Origin: Prosthecobacter debontii
GTDB lineage: Bacteria; Verrucomicrobiota; Verrucomicrobiia; Verrucomicrobiales; Akkermansiaceae
NCBI GenBank assembly: GCA_945870855.1
Contig: CAMBTP010000006.1
Location: 34,384 to 98,383 of the forward strand
DNA length: 64,000 nt
Direction: 5' to 3'
The notes beneath the pieces were generated by a model that was not told where the DNA came from, searched no databases, and saw nothing but the letters and a program-made list of their open reading frames with translations. Both the position numbers and the translations under genes were made by a program. This document shows positions 17,557-25,332 of this stretch, piece after piece; position 1 is the first letter of the stretch; each line of letters starts with the position of its first letter.

Positions 17557-17599
17557 TAAAAAACCAGCACCGTGCTGGACGGAGCGGGTTTTGGAAGTC

Positions 17600-17630
17600 G
17601 GAAGATGCGGACTGAAGATCCGCGATCCGT
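17600..17630. repeat. Interspersed hairpin repeat, copy 1
   Basis: Thirty of 31 bases match 25302-25332. It contains the small stem GCGGA-CTGAAGA-TCCGC. In both places the repeat follows a terminator-like stem (here a decayed version near 17559-17595). Confidence 0.75.
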
Positions 17631-17631
17631 G

Positions 17632-17673
17632 CTTCCATTCCTCGATAGAGGTAGAGGCGAGGGAGATCACGCC
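17632..17673 (-). pseudogene. Fragment of a second xylose-isomerase-like gene
   Basis: Forty-two bases match 10546-10587 at 36 positions, and the reverse strand reads GVISLASTSIEEWKHG against GAVSVASTSIEEWMNG in the complete gene. Nothing else of the gene remains. It lies between the dead PIN toxin and livF. Confidence 0.6.
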
Positions 17674-17684
17674 TTGCTGCTTGG

Positions 17685-18392
17685 TCAAGCGCCTAGGTAG
17701 GCGGCCTGAACTTGGGGGTTGGATTTGACTTGGGCGGATGGCCCTTCGATCAGGATTATGCCGGTTTCGAGGACGTAGGCGTAGTTGGAAATGTCGAGGG
17801 CGAGATTTGCGTTTTGCTCAACTAACAAAATCGTAAGCCCCTGCTCGCGGTTGATTTCCACGATGCGTTCGAAAATCGTCTTCACCAGCAGCGGTGCGAT
17901 GCCCAGAGAAGGCTCGTCGAGCATCAGGAACTTAGGCCTCCCCAATAATGCCCGACCGATCGCCAACATCTGCTGCTCGCCACCTGAGAGCGTGCCTGCG
18001 GATTGGCTTTCGCGTTCCTTGAGGCGTGGAAACAGGCTGAACACATACTCCGTCTGCTCGGCGATCCACTTCCTATCGCGTTGGAGGTAAGCGCCCATCA
18101 TCAGGTTTTCATGCACTGTTAGATTGGCAAAAACCATCCGCCCCTCCGGCACGTGGCAAAGCCCGCGACCGACGATTTTGTGAGGCGGCAGTTTGGAAAT
18201 TTCCTGGCCGTCATAGAGGATCGAGCCGGAGCTTGGTTTCACCAATCCCGATAAAGCCCGGAGCGTGGTGGATTTGCCCGCGCCATTCGCGCCGATGAGT
18301 GTGACTATGCTGCCCTGCGGAACCTTCAGGCTAACGCCATGGAGGGCTTTGATCGCGCCGTAGGCAACGTGGAGATTTTCGACAGAGAGCAA
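17685..18392 (-). CDS. livF: Branched-chain amino acid ABC transporter, ATP-binding protein LivF
   Basis: Of 235 residues with Walker A GANGAGKS, the ABC signature LSGGEQQMLAIGRAL, Walker B KFLMLDEPS and switch His in LLVEQNANLAL. It drives import of leucine/isoleucine/valine or related amides together with LivG. The only available start is TTG at 18392; no in-frame ATG lies upstream, and the inverted repeat of a four-helix-bundle element begins six bases before it. In other livGF operons the two genes are normally adjacent, so the insertion probably separated livF from its former leader. It is the last gene of the liv cluster. Confidence 0.95.
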   Translation of the reverse strand: MLSVENLHVAYGAIKALHGVSLKVPQGSIVTLIGANGAGKSTTLRALSGLVKPSSGSILYDGQEISKLPPHKIVGRGLCHVPEGRMVFANLTVHENLMMGAYLQRDRKWIAEQTEYVFSLFPRLKERESQSAGTLSGGEQQMLAIGRALLGRPKFLMLDEPSLGIAPLLVKTIFERIVEINREQGLTILLVEQNANLALDISNYAYVLETGIILIEGPSAQVKSNPQVQAAYLGA

Positions 18393-18398
18393 GAGGTT

Positions 18399-18835
18399 TG
18401 ATGGTTGAGAGTTGATGGTTGAAAGAAAGAGAAGAGGCTATGCCAGCAGGGAGCGCCTTAGGTCGCTTAGCATTCGCCCCTGTTCTTCGGCAGCTAGGTA
18501 AAGAACTTCAAAATCCTCGGGTGTGAGGAAGCCTTGGTTTCTGCTGATAAAGCATTGCGAAACGACTTCGAAAAGCGATCCCGTGGCAATCTCAAGAAAA
18601 CGAGCGAAGTCTTTGCGTGAGTTCTGGGAACTGCCCTCGGCGATGTTTGAAGAAATCGAAACTGCGGCTCTCCGCATCTGGTTGGACAACTCAAAGCGCT
18701 CGTCCGACGGAAAATCGCGGGTAAATGAGTAAACCGTATCCGCGAAATTGATCGCCTTCTCCCAAACTTCGAGTCGTTCAAATCCATACATAATCCCAAT
18801 CGTTCCTTTTCTTCCTCTTTCAATCAACCATCAAC
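18399..18835. mobile_element. IVS-like element (four-helix-bundle gene with inverted-repeat ends) between livG and livF
   Basis: Inverted arms share GTTGATGGTTGA perfectly (18411-18422 against 18824-18835) and continue imperfectly into purine-rich AAGA..AGAGG. TGATGGTTGA is additionally repeated in tandem on the livF side (18399-18408). The right arm ends on the first base of the livG stop codon complement; the left arm ends within ten bases of the livF start. The only gene inside is a TIGR02436-type protein. Confidence 0.65.
18438..18791 (-). CDS. Four-helix-bundle protein (23S rRNA intervening-sequence / S23 family)
   Basis: Of about 117 residues from the ATG at 18791 (MYGFERLEVWEKAINFADTV). 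It has the family hallmarks: F-x-x-L-x-V-W near the start, FELSNQMRRAAVSISSNIAEG in the middle and FLEIATGSLFEVVSQ in helix 3. Members were first seen inside 23S rRNA intervening sequences and are related to the Avd accessory protein of diversity-generating retroelements; the cellular role is unknown. This one is on the strand of the liv operon and bounded by inverted repeats. No reverse transcriptase or rRNA gene is nearby. A paralogue lies at 53868-54260. Confidence 0.88.
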   Translation of the reverse strand: MYGFERLEVWEKAINFADTVYSFTRDFPSDERFELSNQMRRAAVSISSNIAEGSSQNSRKDFARFLEIATGSLFEVVSQCFISRNQGFLTPEDFEVLYLAAEEQGRMLSDLRRSLLA

Positions 18836-19608
18836 TAATCCCCACTCGCTCCAAGATAGGCTTCGATGACTTTCGGGTGGGATTGGATTTCCTTGGGCGT
18901 GCCCTCGGCGATTTTGATGCCGTATTCGAGGACAGCGATGCGTTCGCAGATGCCCATGACGACTTTCATATCGTGCTCGACGAGGAGGATGGCCATGCCG
19001 AAGCGCTTGCGGATAAACTCAATGAGAACCATCAGTTCTTCCTTTTCCGAGGGATTCATTCCGGCGGCTGGTTCGTCTAACAGAAGGAGCTTGGGCTGGG
19101 TGGCGAGGGCCCGGACGATTTCCAAACGACGCTGACCACCGTACGGCAGACTGGTGGCGGGTTCGTCGCGGAAGTCTTGGAGTGAAAAAACTTCGAGTAG
19201 TTCCATCACGCGGTCTTCGACTTCCTTCTCGCCGGCATGATGGGAACGTCCGCGCCAGAGAGCTTGGCGGATGCCGTGTGCGCGGTGGAGTTGGGTGGCC
19301 GCGCGGACATTGTCAAAAACGCTCATCGAGCCAAACAAGCGGATATTCTGAAACGTCCGAGCCATTCCACTTTTCGTAAGCACGTGGGGTTTCTTCCGAG
19401 TAGTCGGTTTTCCTGCGAACATGATCTTCCCGTCTGTCGGTTGATAGACACCCGTGATCATGTTGAAAACGGTCGTCTTGCCTGCTCCGTTCGGGCCGAT
19501 GAGTCCTACCAACTCGCCTTCGCTTACGCACAAGCTCACATCACTGACGGCCACCAATCCGCCGAAGCGGATCGTGATGTTCTCAAGTTCTAGCAAAGAG
19601 GCACCCAT
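18835..19608 (-). CDS. livG: Branched-chain amino acid ABC transporter, ATP-binding protein LivG
   Basis: Of 257 residues with Walker A GPNGAGKT, signature LPYGGQRRLEIVRAL, Walker B KLLLLDEPAAGMNP (the LivG-type AAGMNP is diagnostic) and switch His in LLVEHDMKVVM. The long insertion HRAHGIRQALWRGRSHHAGE is in the position typical for LivG. It starts 6 bp after livM and pairs with LivF to energise the LivHM channel. A four-helix-bundle element immediately follows its stop codon. Confidence 0.96.
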   Translation of the reverse strand: MGASLLELENITIRFGGLVAVSDVSLCVSEGELVGLIGPNGAGKTTVFNMITGVYQPTDGKIMFAGKPTTRKKPHVLTKSGMARTFQNIRLFGSMSVFDNVRAATQLHRAHGIRQALWRGRSHHAGEKEVEDRVMELLEVFSLQDFRDEPATSLPYGGQRRLEIVRALATQPKLLLLDEPAAGMNPSEKEELMVLIEFIRKRFGMAILLVEHDMKVVMGICERIAVLEYGIKIAEGTPKEIQSHPKVIEAYLGASGD

Positions 19609-19614
19609 GATCGT

Positions 19615-20556
19615 TTAGTGCGTGAGCGGCTTTCTTTTCCGCCCGAAGTGAAACAGCCCCTGCGGACGGGCGATCATCAGGAAAATGATTAGCAGTGCGT
19701 AGATGATCATCCGGTATTCGGCGACGGCGCGGAGAAACTCCGGCGCGAGTGTGAGTATGATGGCCGCCAGAATCACTCCGCCCGTGCGCCCCATACCGCC
19801 GAGGATCACCATCACGACGACTTCGAAGCTTTTCATGAAGTCGAACACCTGCGGATTGATCGTGGTCTTATGGTGGGCGAAAAGTCCGCCCGCGATGCCC
19901 GCGAAGAAGGCACCTATGACAAAGGCCGTGACCTTGTATCGCGTGGGGTTAAGCCCCATCGAGCTAGCGGCCACCTCATCATCATGGACGGCGATAAAGC
20001 CGCGGCCGTAAGTGGAATTTACAAGGCAACCGACGACGTAAACTGCGATGGCGGCGAGAATGAAAGTCCAAGTTAGGCCAGTCATGCGCGGAATGCCGCT
20101 GAGCCCACTCGCACCACCGGCGGCCTCCACGTTTTGGAAAATCACGCGGATGATTTCTCCAAAGCCGAGGGTGACGATGGCTAGGTAGTCGCCTCTCAGG
20201 CGCAGGGATGGTATGCCAACGAGTAGTCCCGCCAGTGCGGCGACTAGCCCGCCAACCAACAGCGCCGGGAGGAACATCCACGCCAGAACCTCAGCTCCCA
20301 TGCTTTTTTGTGCGGCCAATGTGATCATAGCGGCAACGTAGGCACCGACGGACATGAAACCAGCGTGGCCAAGGCTGAATTGGCCGGTGTGGCCGTTTAT
20401 GAGGTTCAGGCTGACGGCGAGGATGATTGCGATGCCGATATCGATGATGACGCCGCGGTAGTAGAGGTTCATTTGATCCGCACCAAGGCCAGTGATCACC
20501 GCCGCGACGATGGCGATGAGAAGAAGCAGGCGTGGGTCTTTCAGAATGCGCGACAT
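19615..20556 (-). CDS. livM: Branched-chain amino acid ABC transporter permease LivM
   Basis: Of 313 residues with about nine hydrophobic segments. Signature stretches are LINGHTGQFSLGHAGFMSVG, SLRLRGDYLAIVTLGFGEI and GGMGRTGGVILAAI, all typical of LivM. It forms the inner-membrane channel with LivH. The gene starts 2 bp after the livH stop, so the two are probably translated together. Confidence 0.95.
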   Translation of the reverse strand: MSRILKDPRLLLLIAIVAAVITGLGADQMNLYYRGVIIDIGIAIILAVSLNLINGHTGQFSLGHAGFMSVGAYVAAMITLAAQKSMGAEVLAWMFLPALLVGGLVAALAGLLVGIPSLRLRGDYLAIVTLGFGEIIRVIFQNVEAAGGASGLSGIPRMTGLTWTFILAAIAVYVVGCLVNSTYGRGFIAVHDDEVAASSMGLNPTRYKVTAFVIGAFFAGIAGGLFAHHKTTINPQVFDFMKSFEVVVMVILGGMGRTGGVILAAIILTLAPEFLRAVAEYRMIIYALLIIFLMIARPQGLFHFGRKRKPLTH

Positions 20557-20558
20557 GA

Positions 20559-21470
20559 TCAGACTTTTTCGATCTGTTTGGAACCGAGCAGGCCGGTGGG
20601 TTTGAAAATCAGGATCAAGATGAGAATGGCGAAGGCAATGCCGTCGCGGTAGGTTGAAACACCAGACATACCGCCGGCGTAGGTTTCCACAATCCCGAGC
20701 AGGAGACCGCCGAGGGCCGCGCCGGGGAGATTACCGATACCGCCGAGCACGGCGGCGACGAAGGCTTTGAGGCCGACGGATACGCCCATGAGAGGCTCGA
20801 TCCCGGTGTAGGTCATGCCATAGAGGATGCCGCCTGCACCTGCGAGAGCGGAGCCGAGACCGAAGGTGAAAGATATGATGAAGCTGTTACTGATGCCCAT
20901 CAGGGAGGCGGCGGCGGAGTTGTGGGAGACAGCCCGCATCGCCATACCGATCCGGGTTTTTTTCACGATGAAAGTGAGCGCGGCTAGTAGAACCAAGGTC
21001 ACGCCGAGGACTACGAACTGGGTGGTGTTGAAAGAGAGGCCGCCGAGTGAGAAATTTCCGCTGGGTAGCAATGGTGGAAAGGCTTTCTGCGAGGCACCGA
21101 AAAAGGCTTGGTGCTGGCAGGTGTATTGGATGAGCAGGGAAACACCGATGGCGGTGATCAGCACGGTGAGTTTGGGGCGGTTTCGCAATGGGCGATACGC
21201 TAAGAGCTCAATCACAATGCCAATGATTGCGCAGATGATCATGGTCGCTGCCATCACCGCGACCCACCCACCCCAACTAGGTAGCGGGAACCATTTTGCG
21301 ATCTGCGGCGCGAGATAAAACCCGGCGAAGGAGCCGAGCATGAACACATCGCCATGCGCGAAATTGATGAAGCGCAGCACGCCGTAAACCATCGTGTAGC
21401 CGATGGCGATGAGGGCATAAACCGAGCCGAGAGCGAGACCGTTGACGAGTTGCTGGGAAATCTCGTTCAC
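20559..21470 (-). CDS. livH: Branched-chain amino acid ABC transporter permease LivH
   Basis: Of 303 residues, multi-spanning. LALGSVYALIAIGYTMVYGV, RFINFAHGDVFMLG and VLGGIGNLPGAALGG are LivH signatures. It follows the binding-protein gene by 75 bp and precedes livM by 2 bp in the liv operon. Confidence 0.95.
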   Translation of the reverse strand: MNEISQQLVNGLALGSVYALIAIGYTMVYGVLRFINFAHGDVFMLGSFAGFYLAPQIAKWFPLPSWGGWVAVMAATMIICAIIGIVIELLAYRPLRNRPKLTVLITAIGVSLLIQYTCQHQAFFGASQKAFPPLLPSGNFSLGGLSFNTTQFVVLGVTLVLLAALTFIVKKTRIGMAMRAVSHNSAAASLMGISNSFIISFTFGLGSALAGAGGILYGMTYTGIEPLMGVSVGLKAFVAAVLGGIGNLPGAALGGLLLGIVETYAGGMSGVSTYRDGIAFAILILILIFKPTGLLGSKQIEKV

Positions 21471-21545
21471 GGGCGGGCGGTGTGTGACATTCTTGGGCGG
21501 GTGGCGGGCGGCGTTCTTGGAATCATCAGAAAAACCGATCTTCGA

Positions 21546-22685
21546 TTACGGGGCGATGGTTTCGAGGAACTTGAACTTGCCGTCCTTGATCTGGAGGATC
21601 GCGGCGGACTTCACCGCGTCGCGCTTCTCATTGAGCGAGAATTTCCCGGTCACACCTTCGAAATCCTTGGTGGCGGCGATCGCGTCGCGCAGTTTGGGGC
21701 CTTCCGTGGTGCCCGCGCGTTTGATGGCCTCGGCGAGCACGTAGGCGGAGTCATAGCCGAGGGCGGCCATCGCATCCGGGGTCTTGTTGTATTTTGCTTT
21801 GTAGGCAGCGACGAATGAGGTCATTTTCGATGAGGTATCCTCGGGCGAGCAGTGAGTGGAGAAGTAGTGGCCTTCTATCGCTTTCCCGGCGACTTGAAGC
21901 AAGTTTTCAGACTCCCAGCCATCGCCACCGAAGAGCGGGATGCTCAAACCAATTTCCTGAGCCTGGATCGCGATCAGCGCGACGTCGGTGTAGTAACCGG
22001 GAATAAAGACCGCATCGGGAGCCGCACCCTTGATGGTGGTGAGCTGCGCCTTGAAGTCCTTGTCGCTGCCGTTGTAATCCAGTTCGGAGGAGATCACGCC
22101 GCTGTTTTTTGTAAACTGCTCCTTAAAATACTTCGCGAGACCCTTCGAGTAGTCGCTCTTGGCATCGGTAAGAATGGCGACCTTTTTTACCTTCAGGGTG
22201 TTGATGGCAAAATTAGCCATGACTGTGCCTTGGAAGGGATCAATGAAGCAGACGCGGAAAATGTAGTCGCCTACCTCGGTCACTTTCGGGTTGGTGGACG
22301 CGGGGGAAATCATCGGGATTTTCGCTTCCTGTGCGATGGGCGCGGCTTCGAGCGAGCGGCTGGAAGCAACTTCGCCAAGGATGGCGACCACGCCGTCGCG
22401 AGAGATCAGCTTGTTGACGATGTTCGCCGGCTCGCCTGCCTTCGATTGGTTGTCCTCGGTGAGAAGCTCGATCTGTTTGCCGAGAACGCCGCCGGCTTTG
22501 TTGATTTCCTCAAAGGCCAGTTCCGTACCCTCATGCGAGGACATGCCGAAGGTCTTTTCCTTTCCGGTGAGCGAGGCGAATTCGCCGACCTTGATGGTGT
22601 TACCGTCTCCGGATTTGCAACCCGTGAGCGATAGGATGCCAAAAAGGGATGCAAAGGTGACAAGGAGTAGGCTTTCAGGTTTCAT
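21546..22685 (-). CDS. livK: Branched-chain amino acid (or amide) substrate-binding lipoprotein
   Basis: Of 379 residues. The ATG at 22685 gives MKPESLLLVTFASLFGILSL followed by lipobox TGC; a longer frame upstream has no signal sequence. The mature protein is a type I periplasmic-binding fold: GEFASLTGKEKTFGMSSHEG, VVAILGEVASSRSLEAAPIA, MISPASTNPKVTEVGDYIFR and ALGYDSAYVLAEAIKRAG. First gene of the liv operon, it delivers substrate to LivHM. Real specificity (branched-chain amino acids, urea, amides) cannot be fixed from sequence alone. Confidence 0.92.
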   Translation of the reverse strand: MKPESLLLVTFASLFGILSLTGCKSGDGNTIKVGEFASLTGKEKTFGMSSHEGTELAFEEINKAGGVLGKQIELLTEDNQSKAGEPANIVNKLISRDGVVAILGEVASSRSLEAAPIAQEAKIPMISPASTNPKVTEVGDYIFRVCFIDPFQGTVMANFAINTLKVKKVAILTDAKSDYSKGLAKYFKEQFTKNSGVISSELDYNGSDKDFKAQLTTIKGAAPDAVFIPGYYTDVALIAIQAQEIGLSIPLFGGDGWESENLLQVAGKAIEGHYFSTHCSPEDTSSKMTSFVAAYKAKYNKTPDAMAALGYDSAYVLAEAIKRAGTTEGPKLRDAIAATKDFEGVTGKFSLNEKRDAVKSAAILQIKDGKFKFLETIAP

Positions 22686-22867
22686 AATGATCAATATGAG
22701 ATTGTTGCGAATTCTAGGAACCCTCGATTCTGAGTGCAATAGCATTATGCATGCCGCTGGGAAGCTCACTTCCCCAGTGTCATCATTTATTGGCACCACA
22801 CGCAAGTATCCCCCATTTTCAAATAGGCCTTGGGAAGAAGCACCCCGCGGCATCTTGCGGAAAAGTT

Positions 22868-23599
22868 TCAATAGCGCATCACCCGCGACAAAAACCGCTG
22901 GCAGAGAGCGGACTTCGGAGCGGCGAACAATCCGGCGGGCGGCGAAAGCTCTTCAATTTTCCCTGCCGCCACGAAGGCCACTTGATCGGCCACGGCGCGG
23001 GCGAAGCCCATTTCATGCGTGCTTAGGATGATATCCTGCCCGGCTTCCGCGAGTTCTTGGATGAGTTCTAACACCTCCGCAGTCATCTCCGGATCGAGTG
23101 CGGAAGTAGGCTCGTCGAGAAACAGGACTTCCGGTTGATGGGCGACCGCGCGGGCAATGCCGACGCGTTGTTGTTGCCCACCTGAAAGCTGCGCGGGCAG
23201 CTTGTCCGCGTGATCCAGCAGGCTGAAGCGGTCAAGTGCCTGCTCCGCCAATACCAAAGCTTCGGCCGGTGGATGGCCGTGCACTTTTTCCAACGGCAGC
23301 GCGATATTGTGCCGTGCGGTGAGATGGGGAAACAGGTTGAACTGTTGGAACAAAAATCCATTTTTACGGCGGTAAGCTTGGAGCTCGGAAACTTCGGTGG
23401 AAAGCCGTTGGCCATTGATTTCGATGATCCCCTCGTCTGCTGTTTCCAACCCGCCCAGCAGCCGCAGCAGCGTGCTTTTTCCCCCGCCTGACGGACCGAT
23501 CAGCACCAGTACGCGCGCCGCGCCGACGGATAAAGAAAGCCCGTCTGCCGCGCGCGTCTTGCCGTAGCATTTCGTCAATTGAGTGACTTCAAGTTTCAT
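22868..23599 (-). CDS. Polar amino acid ABC transporter ATP-binding protein (GlnQ/HisP-like)
   Basis: Of 243 residues with Walker A GPSGGGKS, Q-loop FLFQQFNLFPHLTA, signature LSGGQQQRVGIARAVA, Walker B VLFLDEPTSALDPE and switch LSTHEMGFARAVAD. The DEPTSALDPE and THEMGFAR strings are typical of the polar amino acid uptake family. It overlaps the permease gene by 11 bp and ends a three-gene operon (binding protein, permease, ATPase). Confidence 0.95.
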   Translation of the reverse strand: MKLEVTQLTKCYGKTRAADGLSLSVGAARVLVLIGPSGGGKSTLLRLLGGLETADEGIIEINGQRLSTEVSELQAYRRKNGFLFQQFNLFPHLTARHNIALPLEKVHGHPPAEALVLAEQALDRFSLLDHADKLPAQLSGGQQQRVGIARAVAHQPEVLFLDEPTSALDPEMTAEVLELIQELAEAGQDIILSTHEMGFARAVADQVAFVAAGKIEELSPPAGLFAAPKSALCQRFLSRVMRY

Positions 23600-24365
23600 G
23601 ACGGAAGCGTTTTTCCAACCAGTGCGACAACCACGCCACCGGAAGTGTCAGGATGAGATAGCCCACCGCCAGAGGGATGTAGCCCTCCAGTCCGGCGTAG
23701 GAACGGGAGATCACATTCCGGGTGTTGTAGAAATACTCCGCCACGCCGATGACACTGAGCAACGACGAGTCCTTGATCAACGAGACGAACAGTCCCGCCA
23801 TGGCCGGCAGCACCCGCCTCAAGGCTTGGGGAAAAATTACATAACGGTAAACTTGGAACGGACTGAACCCCACCGCCCGCGCGGATTCCCATTGCGTGCG
23901 CGGGATGCTCTCCACGCCGCCGCGCAGGATTTCACCGAGATACGCACCTTCAAAAACCGACAGCAGCAGAACGCCGATGATCAGCTTGTCGTCGAGCCCG
24001 TGCTCGCCTAACGGCCGCGCGAGTAGCGGCGCGAAAATCACGAAATAGCCGAACAACAAATGCACGAGCAGCGGCGTATCCCTAACAAATTCAAGAAACG
24101 CCCGGCAGGTGCAGCGTACGAAGACCAAATGTGAGCGCTGGCCAAGCATAAACAGCAGCCCGAAAAAGATGCTCCCGATCAGCGCCGCGAAGGAGATTCC
24201 CAAGGTGACCAACCAGCCATTCCACAATGCCTCCCGGTATTCCCAAGTCTTCGACCAATCCGCCTGTTTTCCTAAAACCGCAAAGAGCGACGTGCAGAGC
24301 CACGCGAACACCACCGCCAAAATCATGGCGACAAGGACATTGGCAAACAACTGGCGGCGATTCAT
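23589..24365 (-). CDS. Polar amino acid ABC transporter permease
   Basis: Of 258 residues with five predicted membrane segments. The HisMQ/GlnP signature is clear: EFVRDTPLLVHLLFGYFV and YLGEILRGGVESIPRTQWES, followed by YVIFPQALRRVLPAMAGLFV. A single permease gene implies a homodimeric channel. It begins 15 bp after the binding-protein gene. Confidence 0.95.
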   Translation of the reverse strand: MNRRQLFANVLVAMILAVVFAWLCTSLFAVLGKQADWSKTWEYREALWNGWLVTLGISFAALIGSIFFGLLFMLGQRSHLVFVRCTCRAFLEFVRDTPLLVHLLFGYFVIFAPLLARPLGEHGLDDKLIIGVLLLSVFEGAYLGEILRGGVESIPRTQWESARAVGFSPFQVYRYVIFPQALRRVLPAMAGLFVSLIKDSSLLSVIGVAEYFYNTRNVISRSYAGLEGYIPLAVGYLILTLPVAWLSHWLEKRFRHET

Positions 24366-24380
24366 ATCTGTCGGCTTTCC

Positions 24381-25184
24381 TCACCTGAGAATGAATGGAA
24401 TACCTGCCCCTTCGAGAAACTTTTTCTCCTCCTTGAGATACTTCTCCGCCAAATCATCGAATCCGTTCGACTTACGGAAATCGTCTATGAAGCCGTTCAC
24501 CTGCGCTTTCAAATCATCGCGCCCTTTGGCAATTCCGATCGCCCAGGACTCCTCAACGAACGGCTTGAGCAAGCCTCGCGTGGTGTCTTTGTTCTCCTTC
24601 GCGTATTGGTAAATGCTCAGCTGATCATAGATGAAGGCATCCGCGCGCCCCTGCACCACTTCCAAAACACAAGCGGTCTGGTCTTCGAACACCATCCGCT
24701 TCGCATCCGGCAGATTGTTGATCGCCCAAGTCTCGCCGGTTGTGGTCGCCTTTGCCGTGATCACTCGACCCGGACGCCTCAAATCATCGATGGACTCGAT
24801 GCCCGATTCTTTTTTTACCAACAGCGCAAGTCCGGTGAACGCGTAGGGATTGGAAAAATCAATCGACTGCCGGCGCTCGTCGGTAGCGGTCATGGAGGAA
24901 ATGATCAGGTCGATATTGCCCGTTTTGAGTGCGGGGATAAGCCCGGAAAAACTCATCGGGACAATCTGCAGCGGGCGGTCGAGATGCTTTGCCAGCGCCT
25001 CCGCGAGCATGACGCTCACGCCATCGGGATTTCCCGCCTTGTCCTGCATTTCAAACGGCGGATAGCTCAGCTCCATCCCGATCCTTAGCACCGAGCCTTT
25101 GCCCGTGGGCTTTGATTGATCGCCACATCCGCTGGCAGCGACGCTGCACCCAGTGAGAATCAGGAAACGGCGGCGATCAATCAT
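24381..25184 (-). CDS. Polar amino acid ABC transporter substrate-binding lipoprotein (SBP_bac_3)
   Basis: Of 267 residues. The N-terminus MIDRRRFLILTGCSVAASGC combines twin-arginine-like residues with a lipobox (ASGC). The mature part has the family 3 pattern: LRIGMELSYPPFEMQDKAG, IIPALKTGNIDLIISSMT-like and ERRQSIDFSNPYAFTGLALL. First gene of the operon at 25184-22868; substrate likely a polar amino acid, not resolved further. Confidence 0.93.
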   Translation of the reverse strand: MIDRRRFLILTGCSVAASGCGDQSKPTGKGSVLRIGMELSYPPFEMQDKAGNPDGVSVMLAEALAKHLDRPLQIVPMSFSGLIPALKTGNIDLIISSMTATDERRQSIDFSNPYAFTGLALLVKKESGIESIDDLRRPGRVITAKATTTGETWAINNLPDAKRMVFEDQTACVLEVVQGRADAFIYDQLSIYQYAKENKDTTRGLLKPFVEESWAIGIAKGRDDLKAQVNGFIDDFRKSNGFDDLAEKYLKEEKKFLEGAGIPFILR

Positions 25185-25263
25185 GGGCTGACGATAGCTG
25201 GATATGTTCCGGGCGAAAGGGTGGAAATGACTCTTTTTATCTCGCTCGATAGACCGGTTACCA

Positions 25264-25296
25264 AAAACCCGCCGTCCTTGCGGAGCGGCGGGTTTT
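25264..25296 (-). terminator. Intrinsic terminator of fusA
   Basis: An 11-bp perfect stem AAAACCCGCCG / CGGCGGGTTTT with an 11-base loop; on the minus strand it is followed by a T run. It lies 36 bases downstream of the fusA stop and before the amino acid transporter operon. Confidence 0.85.
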
Positions 25297-25301
25297 GAAT
25301 T

Positions 25302-25332
25302 GGAAGATGCGGACTGAAGATCCGCGGTCCGT
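25302..25332. repeat. Interspersed hairpin repeat, copy 2
   Basis: Matches 17600-17630 at 30 of 31 positions and ends at the last base of the fusA stop codon, between it and the terminator. Confidence 0.75.

Noticed and set aside
18438..18791. Avd accessory gene of a diversity-generating retroelement
   Set aside because: The family is related, but there is no reverse transcriptase, template repeat or target gene in the window.
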